In this document: positions 17,567-25,578 of the stretch, piece by piece
How positions within the stretch are numbered: position 1 is the first letter of the stretch
Layout of the letters: every line of letters starts with the position of its first letter
NCBI RefSeq assembly: GCF_001613225.1
Contig: NZ_BDBY01000071.1
Coordinates: 1 to 64,000 of the forward strand
DNA from: Nocardia pseudovaccinii NBRC 100343
GTDB lineage: Bacteria > Actinomycetota > Actinomycetes > Mycobacteriales > Mycobacteriaceae
Reading direction: 5' to 3'
DNA: 64,000 nucleotides
Notes under the pieces: generated by a model
Seen by the model: the letters and a program-made list of their open reading frames with translations, nothing else
The model's database searches: none
What the model was told of the DNA's origin: nothing
Made by a program: the position numbers and the translations under genes

Positions 17567-19093
17567 ATGACCGAAGTTACGGCGCGCCCAGAGCCCACCC
17601 TCCGCACCACCGCAGGTGCGGTCCGTGGGCGACGAGAGAACGGATTGGTCGTATTCCGCGGGATTCCCTTCGCGCAGCCACCGATCGGTGCCGCGCGCTT
17701 CGCGGCACCGCGGCCGGTCGCCGAGTGGGACGGCGTGCGTGATGCCTTCGAGTTCGGACCGCCGCCGCCGCAGGAGACCTCGTTCGGCAACCGCTCCGGC
17801 GGTGCCGTCCTGCCGAAGGGCGACGACTGGCTCACCGTGAACGTCTGGACACCCGATCCCGACCCGGCTGCCCGTCGGCCGGTGCTGGTGTGGATCTACG
17901 GCGGCGCGTACAAGCTCGGTTTCTCCGGCAGTCCCGGCTACGACGCGCAACATATCGCGCGCGACGGCGACCTTGTGGTCGTCACGCTCAACTACCGGCT
18001 CGGTATCGAGGGTTTCGCGCGCATCGACGGCGCACCGGCCAACCGCGGTCTGCTCGACCAGGTCGCCGCCCTCGACTGGGTGCGCGAGAACATCACCGCA
18101 TTCGGCGGGGATCCCGATCAGGTCACCGTCTGCGGGGAATCCGCCGGTGCCGGGTCCATCGCGGCGCTACTGGCCATGCCGAGCGCGGTCGGGCTGTTCC
18201 GGCGCGCGATCCTGCAAAGCCTGCCGGGCACGTTCTTCTCCGACGAGCTCGCCACCGATATCGCGAGCGCCATCGCCGCACAAATCGATCTGCGGCCGAC
18301 CGTGGCGGACCTGTCAGGTGTGGATCCATGGCAGTTGACCGACGCGGGAGCCGCGGTCGGCGCATCGATGCGGCAGTACGAGCGATGGGGCGCGGTGGCA
18401 CACACCATTACCGCGTTCTCGCCCGTGGTCGACGGTGATGTACTGCCGAAGGCACCGTGGCAAGCGCTCGCGGAAGGCTCCGCGCGCGATGTCACGGTAG
18501 TCGTCGGGCACAACCGGGACGAATTCCGGCTGTTCCTCGCGCTCGGCGGGCAACTCGGCACGATCGCTGACGCGCAGGCGACGCACGCGCTGCAGGTGTT
18601 CGGCCCCGGATCCGACGGTGCGCAGACGTACCGCACGGCATTTCCGTCCGCCGGACCGGATGAACTGTTCGAACTGGTTCAGACGGACTGGCTGTTCCGG
18701 ATGCCCGCACTGCACTTGGCCGAAGCACAGGCAGCAGGCGGTGGGCGCGCCCACCTGTACGAGCTGACCTGGCCCGCGCCCGGCAACGGCGGCGCCCTCG
18801 GCGCCTGCCACGGCCTCGACGGACCACTGTTGTTCGCCGCCTTCGGCGCCCAACTCGGCCCGCTGCTCCTCGGCCCGGAACCGTCGGCCGAGGCCCGGGA
18901 ACTGTCGGCTTATATGCGTGCGCGCTGGAGCGAGTTCGTCAGGACCGGCGAACCGGGCTGGGCCGCTTACGATCCGGAGCAGCGCCTGACTCATATCCTC
19001 GATACGAAACCTTCGGTCGTCGCCTACCCCGAGGAGACCTCTCGCGGTCTGTGGCGCGACCACGTCTTCTCGGCGCTGCCACTGCTCGGTTAG
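17567..19093 (+). CDS. Type-B carboxylesterase (para-nitrobenzyl esterase-like)
   Basis: This 508-residue cytosolic protein lacks a signal peptide. It has the type-B pattern: GIPFAQPPIG near residue 28, YGGAY for the oxyanion hole, and nucleophile elbow CGESAGAGS. The acid and the catalytic histidine (ACHG, late in the chain) follow. It should hydrolyse carboxylic esters of hydrophobic alcohols or acids. Translation starts at ATG 17567. Two copies of the recurring palindrome sit directly upstream, linking it to the shared regulon. A strong bidirectional terminator separates it from the convergent gene downstream. Confidence 0.9.
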   Translation: MTEVTARPEPTLRTTAGAVRGRRENGLVVFRGIPFAQPPIGAARFAAPRPVAEWDGVRDAFEFGPPPPQETSFGNRSGGAVLPKGDDWLTVNVWTPDPDPAARRPVLVWIYGGAYKLGFSGSPGYDAQHIARDGDLVVVTLNYRLGIEGFARIDGAPANRGLLDQVAALDWVRENITAFGGDPDQVTVCGESAGAGSIAALLAMPSAVGLFRRAILQSLPGTFFSDELATDIASAIAAQIDLRPTVADLSGVDPWQLTDAGAAVGASMRQYERWGAVAHTITAFSPVVDGDVLPKAPWQALAEGSARDVTVVVGHNRDEFRLFLALGGQLGTIADAQATHALQVFGPGSDGAQTYRTAFPSAGPDELFELVQTDWLFRMPALHLAEAQAAGGGRAHLYELTWPAPGNGGALGACHGLDGPLLFAAFGAQLGPLLLGPEPSAEARELSAYMRARWSEFVRTGEPGWAAYDPEQRLTHILDTKPSVVAYPEETSRGLWRDHVFSALPLLG

Positions 19094-19267
19094 TGCGCGC
19101 TCGGTGCGGAGCTCGCGGCGGGACAGCTCTCGCGGCGGGACCGCACCGACGATGGCCGAGCAGATCAACCGGCCCAGACCTCAGCCGAGAGTCTTTGTCG
19201 AGCGGGCTCTTTCGCCGGTATCCGTAGCACAGCCGACCCGGCGATCGGACCAGCTGCACTACGAAAC

Positions 19268-19310
19268 CAGCGGGGCGATCACCGGAGCGCAGCCGGTGAT
19301 CGCCCCGCTG
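19268..19310. terminator. Strong bidirectional terminator hairpin
   Basis: A perfect 18-bp stem with a 7-base loop lies between convergent stop codons at 19093 and 19328. The left arm is 19268-19285 and the right arm 19293-19310. It has no T-run but is very stable in both directions. Confidence 0.8.
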
Positions 19311-19327
19311 GGGCAACTGCGTGAGGG

Positions 19328-20047
19328 TTACGAATGGGCCGGAGCCGCAGGCGCTTCGGTGCCGTGCTGAGCCTGCAATTGGTTGTACTTCTGCGTTCCG
19401 GCGGCAAGACCGACCGGGATAGCCAGGGCGAGACCGCCGACCGTAGCTCCGAAGCCACCCACCGCGACCGCACCGATCAGGCAGGTCGCCGCGAGCGCGG
19501 GGACCGTCAGCACGCCCGCCGACACCAGCGTCATCAGAGTGCCGCCCGTTGCCATGCCGAACGGACAGCCCACTACCGCACCGAGCACCGAACCCACCGC
19601 GGAACCCACCGCGAAGGCGGCGCCCATATGCGGGTTCGCAGCCTCGACAGCCTGATTGAAGTTCGACATCGGGTCACCCGCCACCGGCGCCGCGGCTGCG
19701 GTGATCGGAAGCGCCGCCGCTGTGGTGCTCGAGTCGGCGGCAGCCGGTGCCGAGCTGGCATCGTCCTGGATCGGAGATCCGGCAACCGTCCGGCCCGTAG
19801 CGTCACGGACGTCGAATTGGCCCTGCTGCATGACTACAGTACCGAAAGGCGTGCTGAGCACCGACTTTCCGATGGCGAGGTCGTCGCTGAAATGCACGCC
19901 GGGCGCAACGTCGGTGGTGACGGATTGATTCTGCTTGGCGTCGACGGCAACTGCGGTATCCGCGTCGGCGCGCGCGGTACCGGCGGCGATCGCGACCGCT
20001 GCCGCGGTCAGGGTGGTGACGGCCATGCCACGAGTCTTGAGGTTCAT
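19328..20047 (-). CDS. Exported hypothetical protein with glycine-zipper C-terminal domain
   Basis: This 239-residue protein has a signal peptide ending near ARADA at residue 28, a Thr/Ala-rich middle, and a hydrophobic Gly/Ala-rich C-terminal part (AVGSAVGSVLGAVVGCPFG...). That part looks like a glycine-zipper membrane-associated segment with two cysteines. GGAGAG precedes the ATG at 20047. The next gene upstream encodes a shorter relative sharing VVGC-P-(F/L)-G, 27 bp away in one operon. I do not recognise a function. Surface or envelope location is likely, and the operator upstream of the pair links them to the catabolic regulon. Confidence 0.65.
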   Translation of the reverse strand: MNLKTRGMAVTTLTAAAVAIAAGTARADADTAVAVDAKQNQSVTTDVAPGVHFSDDLAIGKSVLSTPFGTVVMQQGQFDVRDATGRTVAGSPIQDDASSAPAAADSSTTAAALPITAAAAPVAGDPMSNFNQAVEAANPHMGAAFAVGSAVGSVLGAVVGCPFGMATGGTLMTLVSAGVLTVPALAATCLIGAVAVGGFGATVGGLALAIPVGLAAGTQKYNQLQAQHGTEAPAAPAHS

Positions 20048-20074
20048 TGTTATCTCTCTCCTGGGTCGGGTGAG

Positions 20075-20578
20075 CTATTGGGCCGAATCGGGATTCGGGA
20101 CCTCTTCGGCGATCAGCCCCTTGGAATGCAGCGAGTTGTATTGCTGGCCAAAGGCATTGCTCATCGCGGGCGAGCCGGTGACGATGCTGCCGACGGTGCC
20201 ACCCAGGAAGCCGAGGGTGCTCGCACCGATGATGCAGCCGCCGACGATCCCTACGGGTGTCAATACGGCCGTCGGGAGCGTGAGGGCACCGCCGGTCACC
20301 GCACCCAACGGGCACCCGACGACCACACCGATCGTCGTCCCGACCACCCGGCCTGCCGTGGAATCGTTGGCGAAGGCGCCAGTGATCGCGGTGAACGCAT
20401 TCAGGTATTCCTGCCCGGGATCTGCGGGCCCCGCACTGGGCTGCTGCTGGGAACTATCGACCGCGACCGAGGACGCGGTCACGGCCTGATCCGCCTCGGC
20501 CGTCGCGGTTCCGGCACAAATCGTGCTGGCCACGATCGCAACGGCCGCCCATCCGGCCGCCTTGGGTATCTGATGCAT
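20075..20578 (-). CDS. Exported hypothetical protein, paralogue of downstream gene
   Basis: This 167-residue protein has a signal peptide with cleavage near ATAEA at residue 28. The middle and C-terminal parts are glycine-rich and hydrophobic (GRVVGTTIGVVVGCPLG; GGCIIGASTLGFLGG), which resembles the C-terminal domain of the next gene. Both keep a Cys after VVG and a second Cys about 28 residues later, so a disulfide is possible. The start ATG 20578 is followed 40-75 bp upstream by two operator-like sites. The function is unknown; a role in passage of the substrate across the envelope is only a guess. Confidence 0.65.
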   Translation of the reverse strand: MHQIPKAAGWAAVAIVASTICAGTATAEADQAVTASSVAVDSSQQQPSAGPADPGQEYLNAFTAITGAFANDSTAGRVVGTTIGVVVGCPLGAVTGGALTLPTAVLTPVGIVGGCIIGASTLGFLGGTVGSIVTGSPAMSNAFGQQYNSLHSKGLIAEEVPNPDSAQ

Positions 20579-20614
20579 GTTGCTGCCTCACTGATATTGG
20601 AGCTGAAGAAGAGC

Positions 20615-20651
20615 GAGAATCACGATCTCATAGAACGAGAATGCTGATACC
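20615..20651 (-). promoter_or_regulatory. Tandem GAGARTNNNRYTCTC-type sites upstream of exported-protein pair
   Basis: GAGAATCACGATCTC at 20615-20629 scores 11 of 12 and GAGAATGCTGATACC at 20637-20651 scores 9 of 12, spaced 22 bp. They lie 37-73 bp before the minus-strand start at 20578. Confidence 0.6.
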
Positions 20652-20763
20652 ACTAAGGGCGCAGCCGAGAAATAGAAAGACATCATGCCCATATGCAAGA
20701 ACGGCATGGCCATGGACCGCGTAGGCGCCGACGGTTGACGCGCGCCGTCTGCGACGGTTCACG

Positions 20764-20865
20764 CTATTGCCCCTCACCGGTCTTCTTCTGGAGAACGGCC
20801 GCCGCGGCGCGGTTCCACATCTTCACGATAACTAACTTCTTCCTTGCGCGAATCTCTCTCTCCAT
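20764..20865 (-). CDS. Possible 33-residue basic micro-protein
   Basis: An ATG at 20865 opens 33 codons encoding a Lys/Arg-rich peptide with a central segment VIVKMWNRAAAAVL, ending in TAG at 20764. It is too short to support by coding statistics and no clear ribosome site precedes it. Two points favour it: it fills the only gap in a 350-bp stretch between two same-strand genes, and a strong palindromic operator abuts its start (20869-20883). It could instead be a leader region or noise. No function is suggested. Confidence 0.28.
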   Translation of the reverse strand: MEREIRARKKLVIVKMWNRAAAAVLQKKTGEGQ

Positions 20866-20883
20866 TGAGAGAATGTCATTCTT
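20846..20883 (-). promoter_or_regulatory. GAGARTNNNRYTCTC-type site without an assigned gene
   Basis: GAGAATGTCATTCTT at 20869-20883 matches 11 of 12 positions, and a weaker copy (8 of 12) lies at 20846-20860, 23 bp away. The site lies between the thioesterase stop and the exported-protein start, so a promoter inside this gap is likely. Confidence 0.55.
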
Positions 20884-20929
20884 ACAAGGGATGCGGGCAG
20901 TTAGAGGTGCTTTTGCGAATATTTGGCGA

Positions 20930-21592
20930 CTACTGCTGTCCGGGCAGCAAGGTGAGGAACAGCGCGTGCGCCTCGGCGCACAGTCGGTCGCCGTCGTGCA
21001 GGGTCGCGACCAAGAAGATCTTGCGCCCCTCCTGCCGCTCGACACTGGCGCGAATGGTCAGCTCTGTGTCGAGCGGGGTGATTGACCGGTAGTCGACGGT
21101 CAGTGAAGCGGTGCGGATCGCCGCCCCCGAATAGGCGACCCCGCTCATGCCGAGCACGGTGTCGAAGGCGAGCGCGATATGACCGCCGTGCACCGCCGTA
21201 TTGCCGCCGAGATGGAAGCGGCGAAAGGTAATACGAGCCGACACGCCGTCGCGGTCGGAGCGGTCGACGACGAACGGCGGCAGGGTGATGTTGCCGTTCG
21301 CGGGCAGGTCGGATCGAACCCAAGTGGGCACCGACCACTCGTCGACCAGGACCGTGTCCAACAGGCCGTTGAGCTCCTTCAGCGTGGTGATCGTCTCGAG
21401 CGCAACATCATCGGAGGGGCTGGCCAGTCGCACACGGTCCATCAGGCCGCGAATCTGTTCGATGAACTCCCCGTAGTGCGGACCGCCACGGGAGATGTCG
21501 GGCGCGCGATCCAGCGACGGAGACCGTGCCGGCCGAAACCCACCTTCGTGGTGCTCTTCGGTGGGTAACGGCTCGAACTGGCTCTCATTCAT
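20930..21592 (-). CDS. PaaI-type hotdog thioesterase
   Basis: This 220-residue protein has a C-terminal hotdog domain with GGNTAVHGGHIALAFD, the long-helix motif of PaaI-type acyl-CoA thioesterases, and AAIRTASLTVDYRSITP for the following strand. The first 100 residues are a charged N-terminal extension. It should release free acids from acyl-CoA esters, recycling CoA when catabolism stalls. The ATG at 21592 is directly abutted by an operator-like site at 21593-21607. There is no strong ribosome site, so the transcript may be nearly leaderless. Confidence 0.82.
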   Translation of the reverse strand: MNESQFEPLPTEEHHEGGFRPARSPSLDRAPDISRGGPHYGEFIEQIRGLMDRVRLASPSDDVALETITTLKELNGLLDTVLVDEWSVPTWVRSDLPANGNITLPPFVVDRSDRDGVSARITFRRFHLGGNTAVHGGHIALAFDTVLGMSGVAYSGAAIRTASLTVDYRSITPLDTELTIRASVERQEGRKIFLVATLHDGDRLCAEAHALFLTLLPGQQ

Positions 21593-21607
21593 GAGAATTA
21601 CATTATC
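21593..21607 (-). promoter_or_regulatory. GAGARTNNNRYTCTC-type site abutting thioesterase start
   Basis: GAGAATTACATTATC matches 11 of 12 consensus positions and begins one base upstream of the start codon. No convincing partner copy was found 22 bp to either side. Confidence 0.5.
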
Positions 21608-21642
21608 GCCCGGCGCTGCCGCACTACGGACCGCCGCCCGCC

Positions 21643-22008
21643 TTACGGGATGGCGGCACCGTCGTGGGTGATCGCCTTTCCGTTCAACTGGTCGCCCAGC
21701 TGCGCGAGATCGTAGGACTGCCTGGCCAGCCAGAAGCGCAGGAAGCCGGTCAGCGAATAGCGCAGGAACAGCGCGGATCCCACCACGCTCGCGGCCACCC
21801 CGCCGAGTGCGAGGGTTATCGCATCACGTTGTGCCAGTGGGTCTTTGGTGCCATGCGACATGAAGTACGCCACCACCGCCACCAGTAGGCCGAGCACCAT
21901 GAGGGTCACTCCGGTGCGCAGCCACAGCACGGCACGGCCGGCCGCGGGATCGGGAATCTTGGCTTCGTTGAGTTCGCGGACGAAGCGGTCCGCGCGTGTT
22001 TCGGTCAT
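21643..22008 (-). CDS. Small two-helix membrane protein in ABC importer operon
   Basis: This 121-residue protein starts at ATG 22008, which overlaps the LivF-type gene stop as ATGA. Two hydrophobic helices are visible, at about 28-50 and 64-84, followed by an amphipathic cytosolic tail. I do not recognise a family. The tight coupling to the ABC transporter suggests an accessory role in transport or in anchoring a downstream enzyme, but nothing in the sequence proves it. Confidence 0.7.
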   Translation of the reverse strand: MTETRADRFVRELNEAKIPDPAAGRAVLWLRTGVTLMVLGLLVAVVAYFMSHGTKDPLAQRDAITLALGGVAASVVGSALFLRYSLTGFLRFWLARQSYDLAQLGDQLNGKAITHDGAAIP

Positions 22009-22757
22009 TCGGAGCTTCCTAGGTAGAGGGCCGCCAGTTCGTCGCGGATGCTGTCGGGGTGGCCTTGTTTTTCGATGCGACCGCGCACGAGCACGGCCGC
22101 GTGGTCGGCGATATCCAGTACCGCCGCGGCGAACTGCTCGACGACCAGGACCGCCACGCCCTGGCGGGCGATTTCGGCGACCTGCTCGTAGAGCTGACCG
22201 ACCACCAGCGGCGCCAACCCCATGGACAGCTCGTCGAGCATGAGCACCGCCGGATCGGTGGCCAGGCCGCGGGCCAGGGCGAGCATCTGCTGTTCGCCGC
22301 CGGACATGGTCCCCGCCGTCTGATCGGCCCGCTTCCCGAGAATCGGGAAGCGGGTGAAGGCGATCTCCTGGATCTCCTCGCGGGAGCGACCCGTGAAGGT
22401 CATCATCAGCAGGTTGTCGCGGACCGACAGATTGGGGAATACGCCGCGTCCCTCCGGGATCAGGCACACCCCGGCCCTGGCCAGGTCGCGTGGGTCGGCA
22501 CCGGTCATATCGCGCCCGCCCAACCGCAGTTGGCCGGACGCGACCGAATGCACACCGGCGGCGACCTGCAGTGTGGTGGTCTTGCCCGCGCCGTTCGGCC
22601 CGAGCAACGCGACCACCTGACCACCGACGACGCTCAGATCGATGCCGTGCAGCACCGTGATGGCGTCATAGGCCGCGCGGACCTCGCGCAGTTCCAATAG
22701 CGGGTCGGCGACGAGATCCGCTGTCGGCGTGACTGTTTCGATACTGTCCACGGTCAT
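22005..22757 (-). CDS. ABC transporter ATP-binding protein, LivF-type
   Basis: This 250-residue ATPase has Walker A GPNGAGKTT, Q-loop region, signature MSGGEQQ, and Walker B VLMLDE. Its size and the RGVFPNLSVRDNL segment are typical of LivF of branched-chain amino acid type importers. It should pair with the LivG-type ATPase encoded just upstream (stop/start overlap ATGA) to drive uptake through the fused permease. The setting among catabolic genes suggests the cargo is an organic acid or degradation product rather than leucine. That is inference. Confidence 0.9.
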   Translation of the reverse strand: MTVDSIETVTPTADLVADPLLELREVRAAYDAITVLHGIDLSVVGGQVVALLGPNGAGKTTTLQVAAGVHSVASGQLRLGGRDMTGADPRDLARAGVCLIPEGRGVFPNLSVRDNLLMMTFTGRSREEIQEIAFTRFPILGKRADQTAGTMSGGEQQMLALARGLATDPAVLMLDELSMGLAPLVVGQLYEQVAEIARQGVAVLVVEQFAAAVLDIADHAAVLVRGRIEKQGHPDSIRDELAALYLGSSE

Positions 22758-23467
22758 GCCGCCCCCAGATATGCCGCGAGCACGGTTTCGTCGCGCCGGA
22801 TCACCTCGGGTGGGCCCGAGGCGATGACCTTGCCGAGGTCGAGTACATAGACCTCGTCACAGACATTCATGACCAACCCCATATCGTGTTCGACCAGCAG
22901 CACCGCCGTCCCGTCGGCGGCCAGCGAACGCAGTAGCGCCGCGAATCGTTCGGTCTCGCTGTGGTCCTGACCGGCCGCGGGTTCATCGAGCAGGATGAGC
23001 TCGGGCCGCGCGGCGAGTGCCCGGCCCACCTCGATCAACCGGCCGGTCCCCGTCGGTAGCGCGTCGGCACTGCTGTCGGCGACTTCGCGCAGGTCCAACC
23101 GTTCGATGATCTCGTCGACGACCCGTGCGGCATGCCGACGCTGTGGCCCGAGTTCCGCGGCGACCAGCAGATTGTCGCGAACGCTCAAGCGTCCGAACAG
23201 TTCCAGCCGCTGGAAGGTGCGAGCCATCCCGAGCCGGGCGCGGCGGCCGGTACCGAGCCGGGTGACATCGCGCCCGTTGATCAGCACGCGCCCCGAGGCC
23301 GGTTTGCGCAGACCGCAGATCACGTCGAAGAACGTGCTCTTTCCCGCACCGTTCGGACCGATCAATCCGGTGACATGACCGGCTTCGGCCACCAACCCCG
23401 CGCCGTCGAGCGCGCGGTGGCCGCCGAAGACGACGCTCACATCCTCAACTTGCAGCAGCGGTGGCAC
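22754..23467 (-). CDS. ABC transporter ATP-binding protein, LivG-type
   Basis: This 237-residue ATPase from GTG 23467 has Walker A GPNGAGKST and Walker B LILLDEPAAG. The signature loop is unusual: where LivG proteins have an LSYGQ-like motif this one reads LPTGTGRLIEVGRAL. The C-loop glycine survives, so it may still work with the intact site of LivF. The start overlaps the end of the permease gene by 23 bp. Role: the second ATPase of the importer. Confidence 0.88.
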   Translation of the reverse strand: MPPLLQVEDVSVVFGGHRALDGAGLVAEAGHVTGLIGPNGAGKSTFFDVICGLRKPASGRVLINGRDVTRLGTGRRARLGMARTFQRLELFGRLSVRDNLLVAAELGPQRRHAARVVDEIIERLDLREVADSSADALPTGTGRLIEVGRALAARPELILLDEPAAGQDHSETERFAALLRSLAADGTAVLLVEHDMGLVMNVCDEVYVLDLGKVIASGPPEVIRRDETVLAAYLGAA

Positions 23468-25562
23468 GGCTCAACACCTCCTCGTCCTGGGTACGCCATG
23501 GCCGCCGAATCCCCCACCATTCGACCGGTAGTTCGGGTTCGGCGGGTACGCGCTGTCGCGCGATCCAGACGCGGGCACCGATGACGACGAGCACCAGTCC
23601 GAAGAACAAATGCCAGCCGGTGATCGCATCAGCCAGTCGGAGCACCCACAGCAGCACCGAGACGACCAGCAGCACCGGCATCACCACACGATCGCGGAGC
23701 ATCGGCAGCCATTCCTCCCGCATGGTGGCAATCGCTCCCTGGCCGAGCATGCCGCCAGCGAAGGCGATACCGCCCAGCGACGGCAGCACCTGGGACAGAT
23801 TCAACAGCGACGGCCAGAGCACCGGAATCACCAGCAGCGGACCGGCGTAGGCCGCGCCGGTGAAGAAGCCGCTGCCGACCGCGCCGAGTCCGGCGATCAC
23901 CACGATCAGGAAGATCGGCAACCCGGAAACCAGGTTGAAATGATCGGAGGTGACAGCCCGCAATTGCATGCCGTACAGCGCACCGCCGAGTCCGGCGATG
24001 GCCGCCGAGAGGGCGAACACCAGCACCTTCGCCATCAGCAGATTGCCGCCGAGGGTCGCGTACGCGGCCTCGCTGTCGCGCATCGCGATCAATCGCCGCC
24101 CGAACCGGCTGCGCCGCAGCATCGCTATCGCGAAGCCCGCCGCCGCCAGGCATACCGCCGCGAAGACGGTCACCTGGGCGGTGCTGTCGAAGTGCAGGCC
24201 GAACAGGTGCGGCCCGACCAGACTCACCGAGCCCTGTTCGAAGAAGTTGATCTTCATGCCGAATATGTGCACGGTCGGCAAGGTGAATACCCACCGGTCG
24301 AGCACGACCGCGAACGCCACCGTCGCCAGTGCCAGATAGACCCCGGACAGCCGGAGCGCGGGCAGTGCGATCACCGCACCCACCGCACCCGCGACCGCCA
24401 TTGCCAGCAGCAATGCCCACCACTGCCCATCCGCGCCGTACTGGGCATAGACGATCGCCCCGACTCCGGCGATGCTGAGCTGACACAGCGAGATCTGCCC
24501 CGCGTATCCGGCCAGCGGTACGAACGACAACCCGATCACACCGAAGGCGAAGATCTGCCCGTAGGTGATCAGATCGGCCTCGCCGAGGACGGTGGCCAGC
24601 ACGACGCCCAGCGCCACGACCACCGCCGCGAAGGCGGCCGATCCCGAAACCGTCGGTAGCGGCACCGGACTGAGGCGCCGATCCCGGCCGCGCAGCCGTC
24701 CGTGCGGGAACAGCAGCAGCGCGATGAACAACAGCAGCGCGGGTGCGGCCAGCCGCAGTCCCGGCAGATATTCGTTCTGCGGCAGATAGCCGGTGAGGTA
24801 ACTCTCCAGACAGCCGACCACGATCGCGCCGAGGAAGGTCATCGGCAGGCTGCGCAACCGGCCGAAGATCGCCGCAGTGTAGGCGCTGACGATCAGCAGC
24901 GACAACTGTGGCGCGTCGAGCGCGACGGTCGGCGCCACCAGGATGCCGCCGATCGCCGCCAACTCGATGCCCAGAATCCACGCGACTCGGTTCGCCCGCC
25001 GCGGGTCGGCGCCGGTCAGACCCACCAGCGCACGATCGTCGACCGTGGCCCGCATCTCCGCACCGGTCCTGGTGCGGTACAGCAGGATCCGCAGGCCGAC
25101 GGCAACCGCGATCGCGACCACCATCGTCAATGCCTGATGCCAGGTGATGGTGATGACGCCGAAGTGCATCGGCCGCTGTTCGGCGAAGAACTTCGGCAGG
25201 GTGCGGGCCGTGTTGGGGTCCCACACCCATTGGGCGAGCAGGATCAGACCACTCAGCAGGGCAATGGTCATCACCAACTTCTCCGCATCGCCGAGGCCTT
25301 GGGTAGGGGCCAACGCCCACGCGAAGAACAAGCCGAACAGCGGCGCGAATACCAGCAGCACCGCGGCGATCGCCAACGGCGCGGGCACGCCCCAGCCGAT
25401 GTTCAACTGCCAGTACACGAATGCCGACATCATGCCTGCCGCCCCGTGCGCGAAATTGAATACGCCGGTGGTGGTGTAGGTGAGCACCAGGCCGCTACCG
25501 ATGATCGCGTAGATCGCCGCGGTGCTCAGCCCGACGATGCCGAAGGCGAGGAATTGCTCCAT
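23445..25562 (-). CDS. Fused LivH-LivM-type ABC permease
   Basis: This single 705-residue chain contains both permease units of a branched-chain amino acid type importer. Residues 1-290 are the LivH part, starting MEQFLAFGIVGLSTAAIYAI and containing VYWQLN and ARRANRVAW. From about 320 onward is the LivM part with TYGQIFAFGVIGLSFVPLAGYAGQISLCQ. About 17-18 membrane helices are expected. The usual system uses two separate proteins; the fusion fixes their ratio. ATG 25562 follows the binding-protein stop by 16 bp. Confidence 0.88.
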   Translation of the reverse strand: MEQFLAFGIVGLSTAAIYAIIGSGLVLTYTTTGVFNFAHGAAGMMSAFVYWQLNIGWGVPAPLAIAAVLLVFAPLFGLFFAWALAPTQGLGDAEKLVMTIALLSGLILLAQWVWDPNTARTLPKFFAEQRPMHFGVITITWHQALTMVVAIAVAVGLRILLYRTRTGAEMRATVDDRALVGLTGADPRRANRVAWILGIELAAIGGILVAPTVALDAPQLSLLIVSAYTAAIFGRLRSLPMTFLGAIVVGCLESYLTGYLPQNEYLPGLRLAAPALLLFIALLLFPHGRLRGRDRRLSPVPLPTVSGSAAFAAVVVALGVVLATVLGEADLITYGQIFAFGVIGLSFVPLAGYAGQISLCQLSIAGVGAIVYAQYGADGQWWALLLAMAVAGAVGAVIALPALRLSGVYLALATVAFAVVLDRWVFTLPTVHIFGMKINFFEQGSVSLVGPHLFGLHFDSTAQVTVFAAVCLAAAGFAIAMLRRSRFGRRLIAMRDSEAAYATLGGNLLMAKVLVFALSAAIAGLGGALYGMQLRAVTSDHFNLVSGLPIFLIVVIAGLGAVGSGFFTGAAYAGPLLVIPVLWPSLLNLSQVLPSLGGIAFAGGMLGQGAIATMREEWLPMLRDRVVMPVLLVVSVLLWVLRLADAITGWHLFFGLVLVVIGARVWIARQRVPAEPELPVEWWGIRRPWRTQDEEVLSRATAAAS

Positions 25563-25578
25563 TTGCCGAACGACTCCG

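Noticed and set aside
20693..21085. Plus-strand frame across the thioesterase end
   Set aside because: It has no ribosome site and its composition is typical of an antisense shadow.
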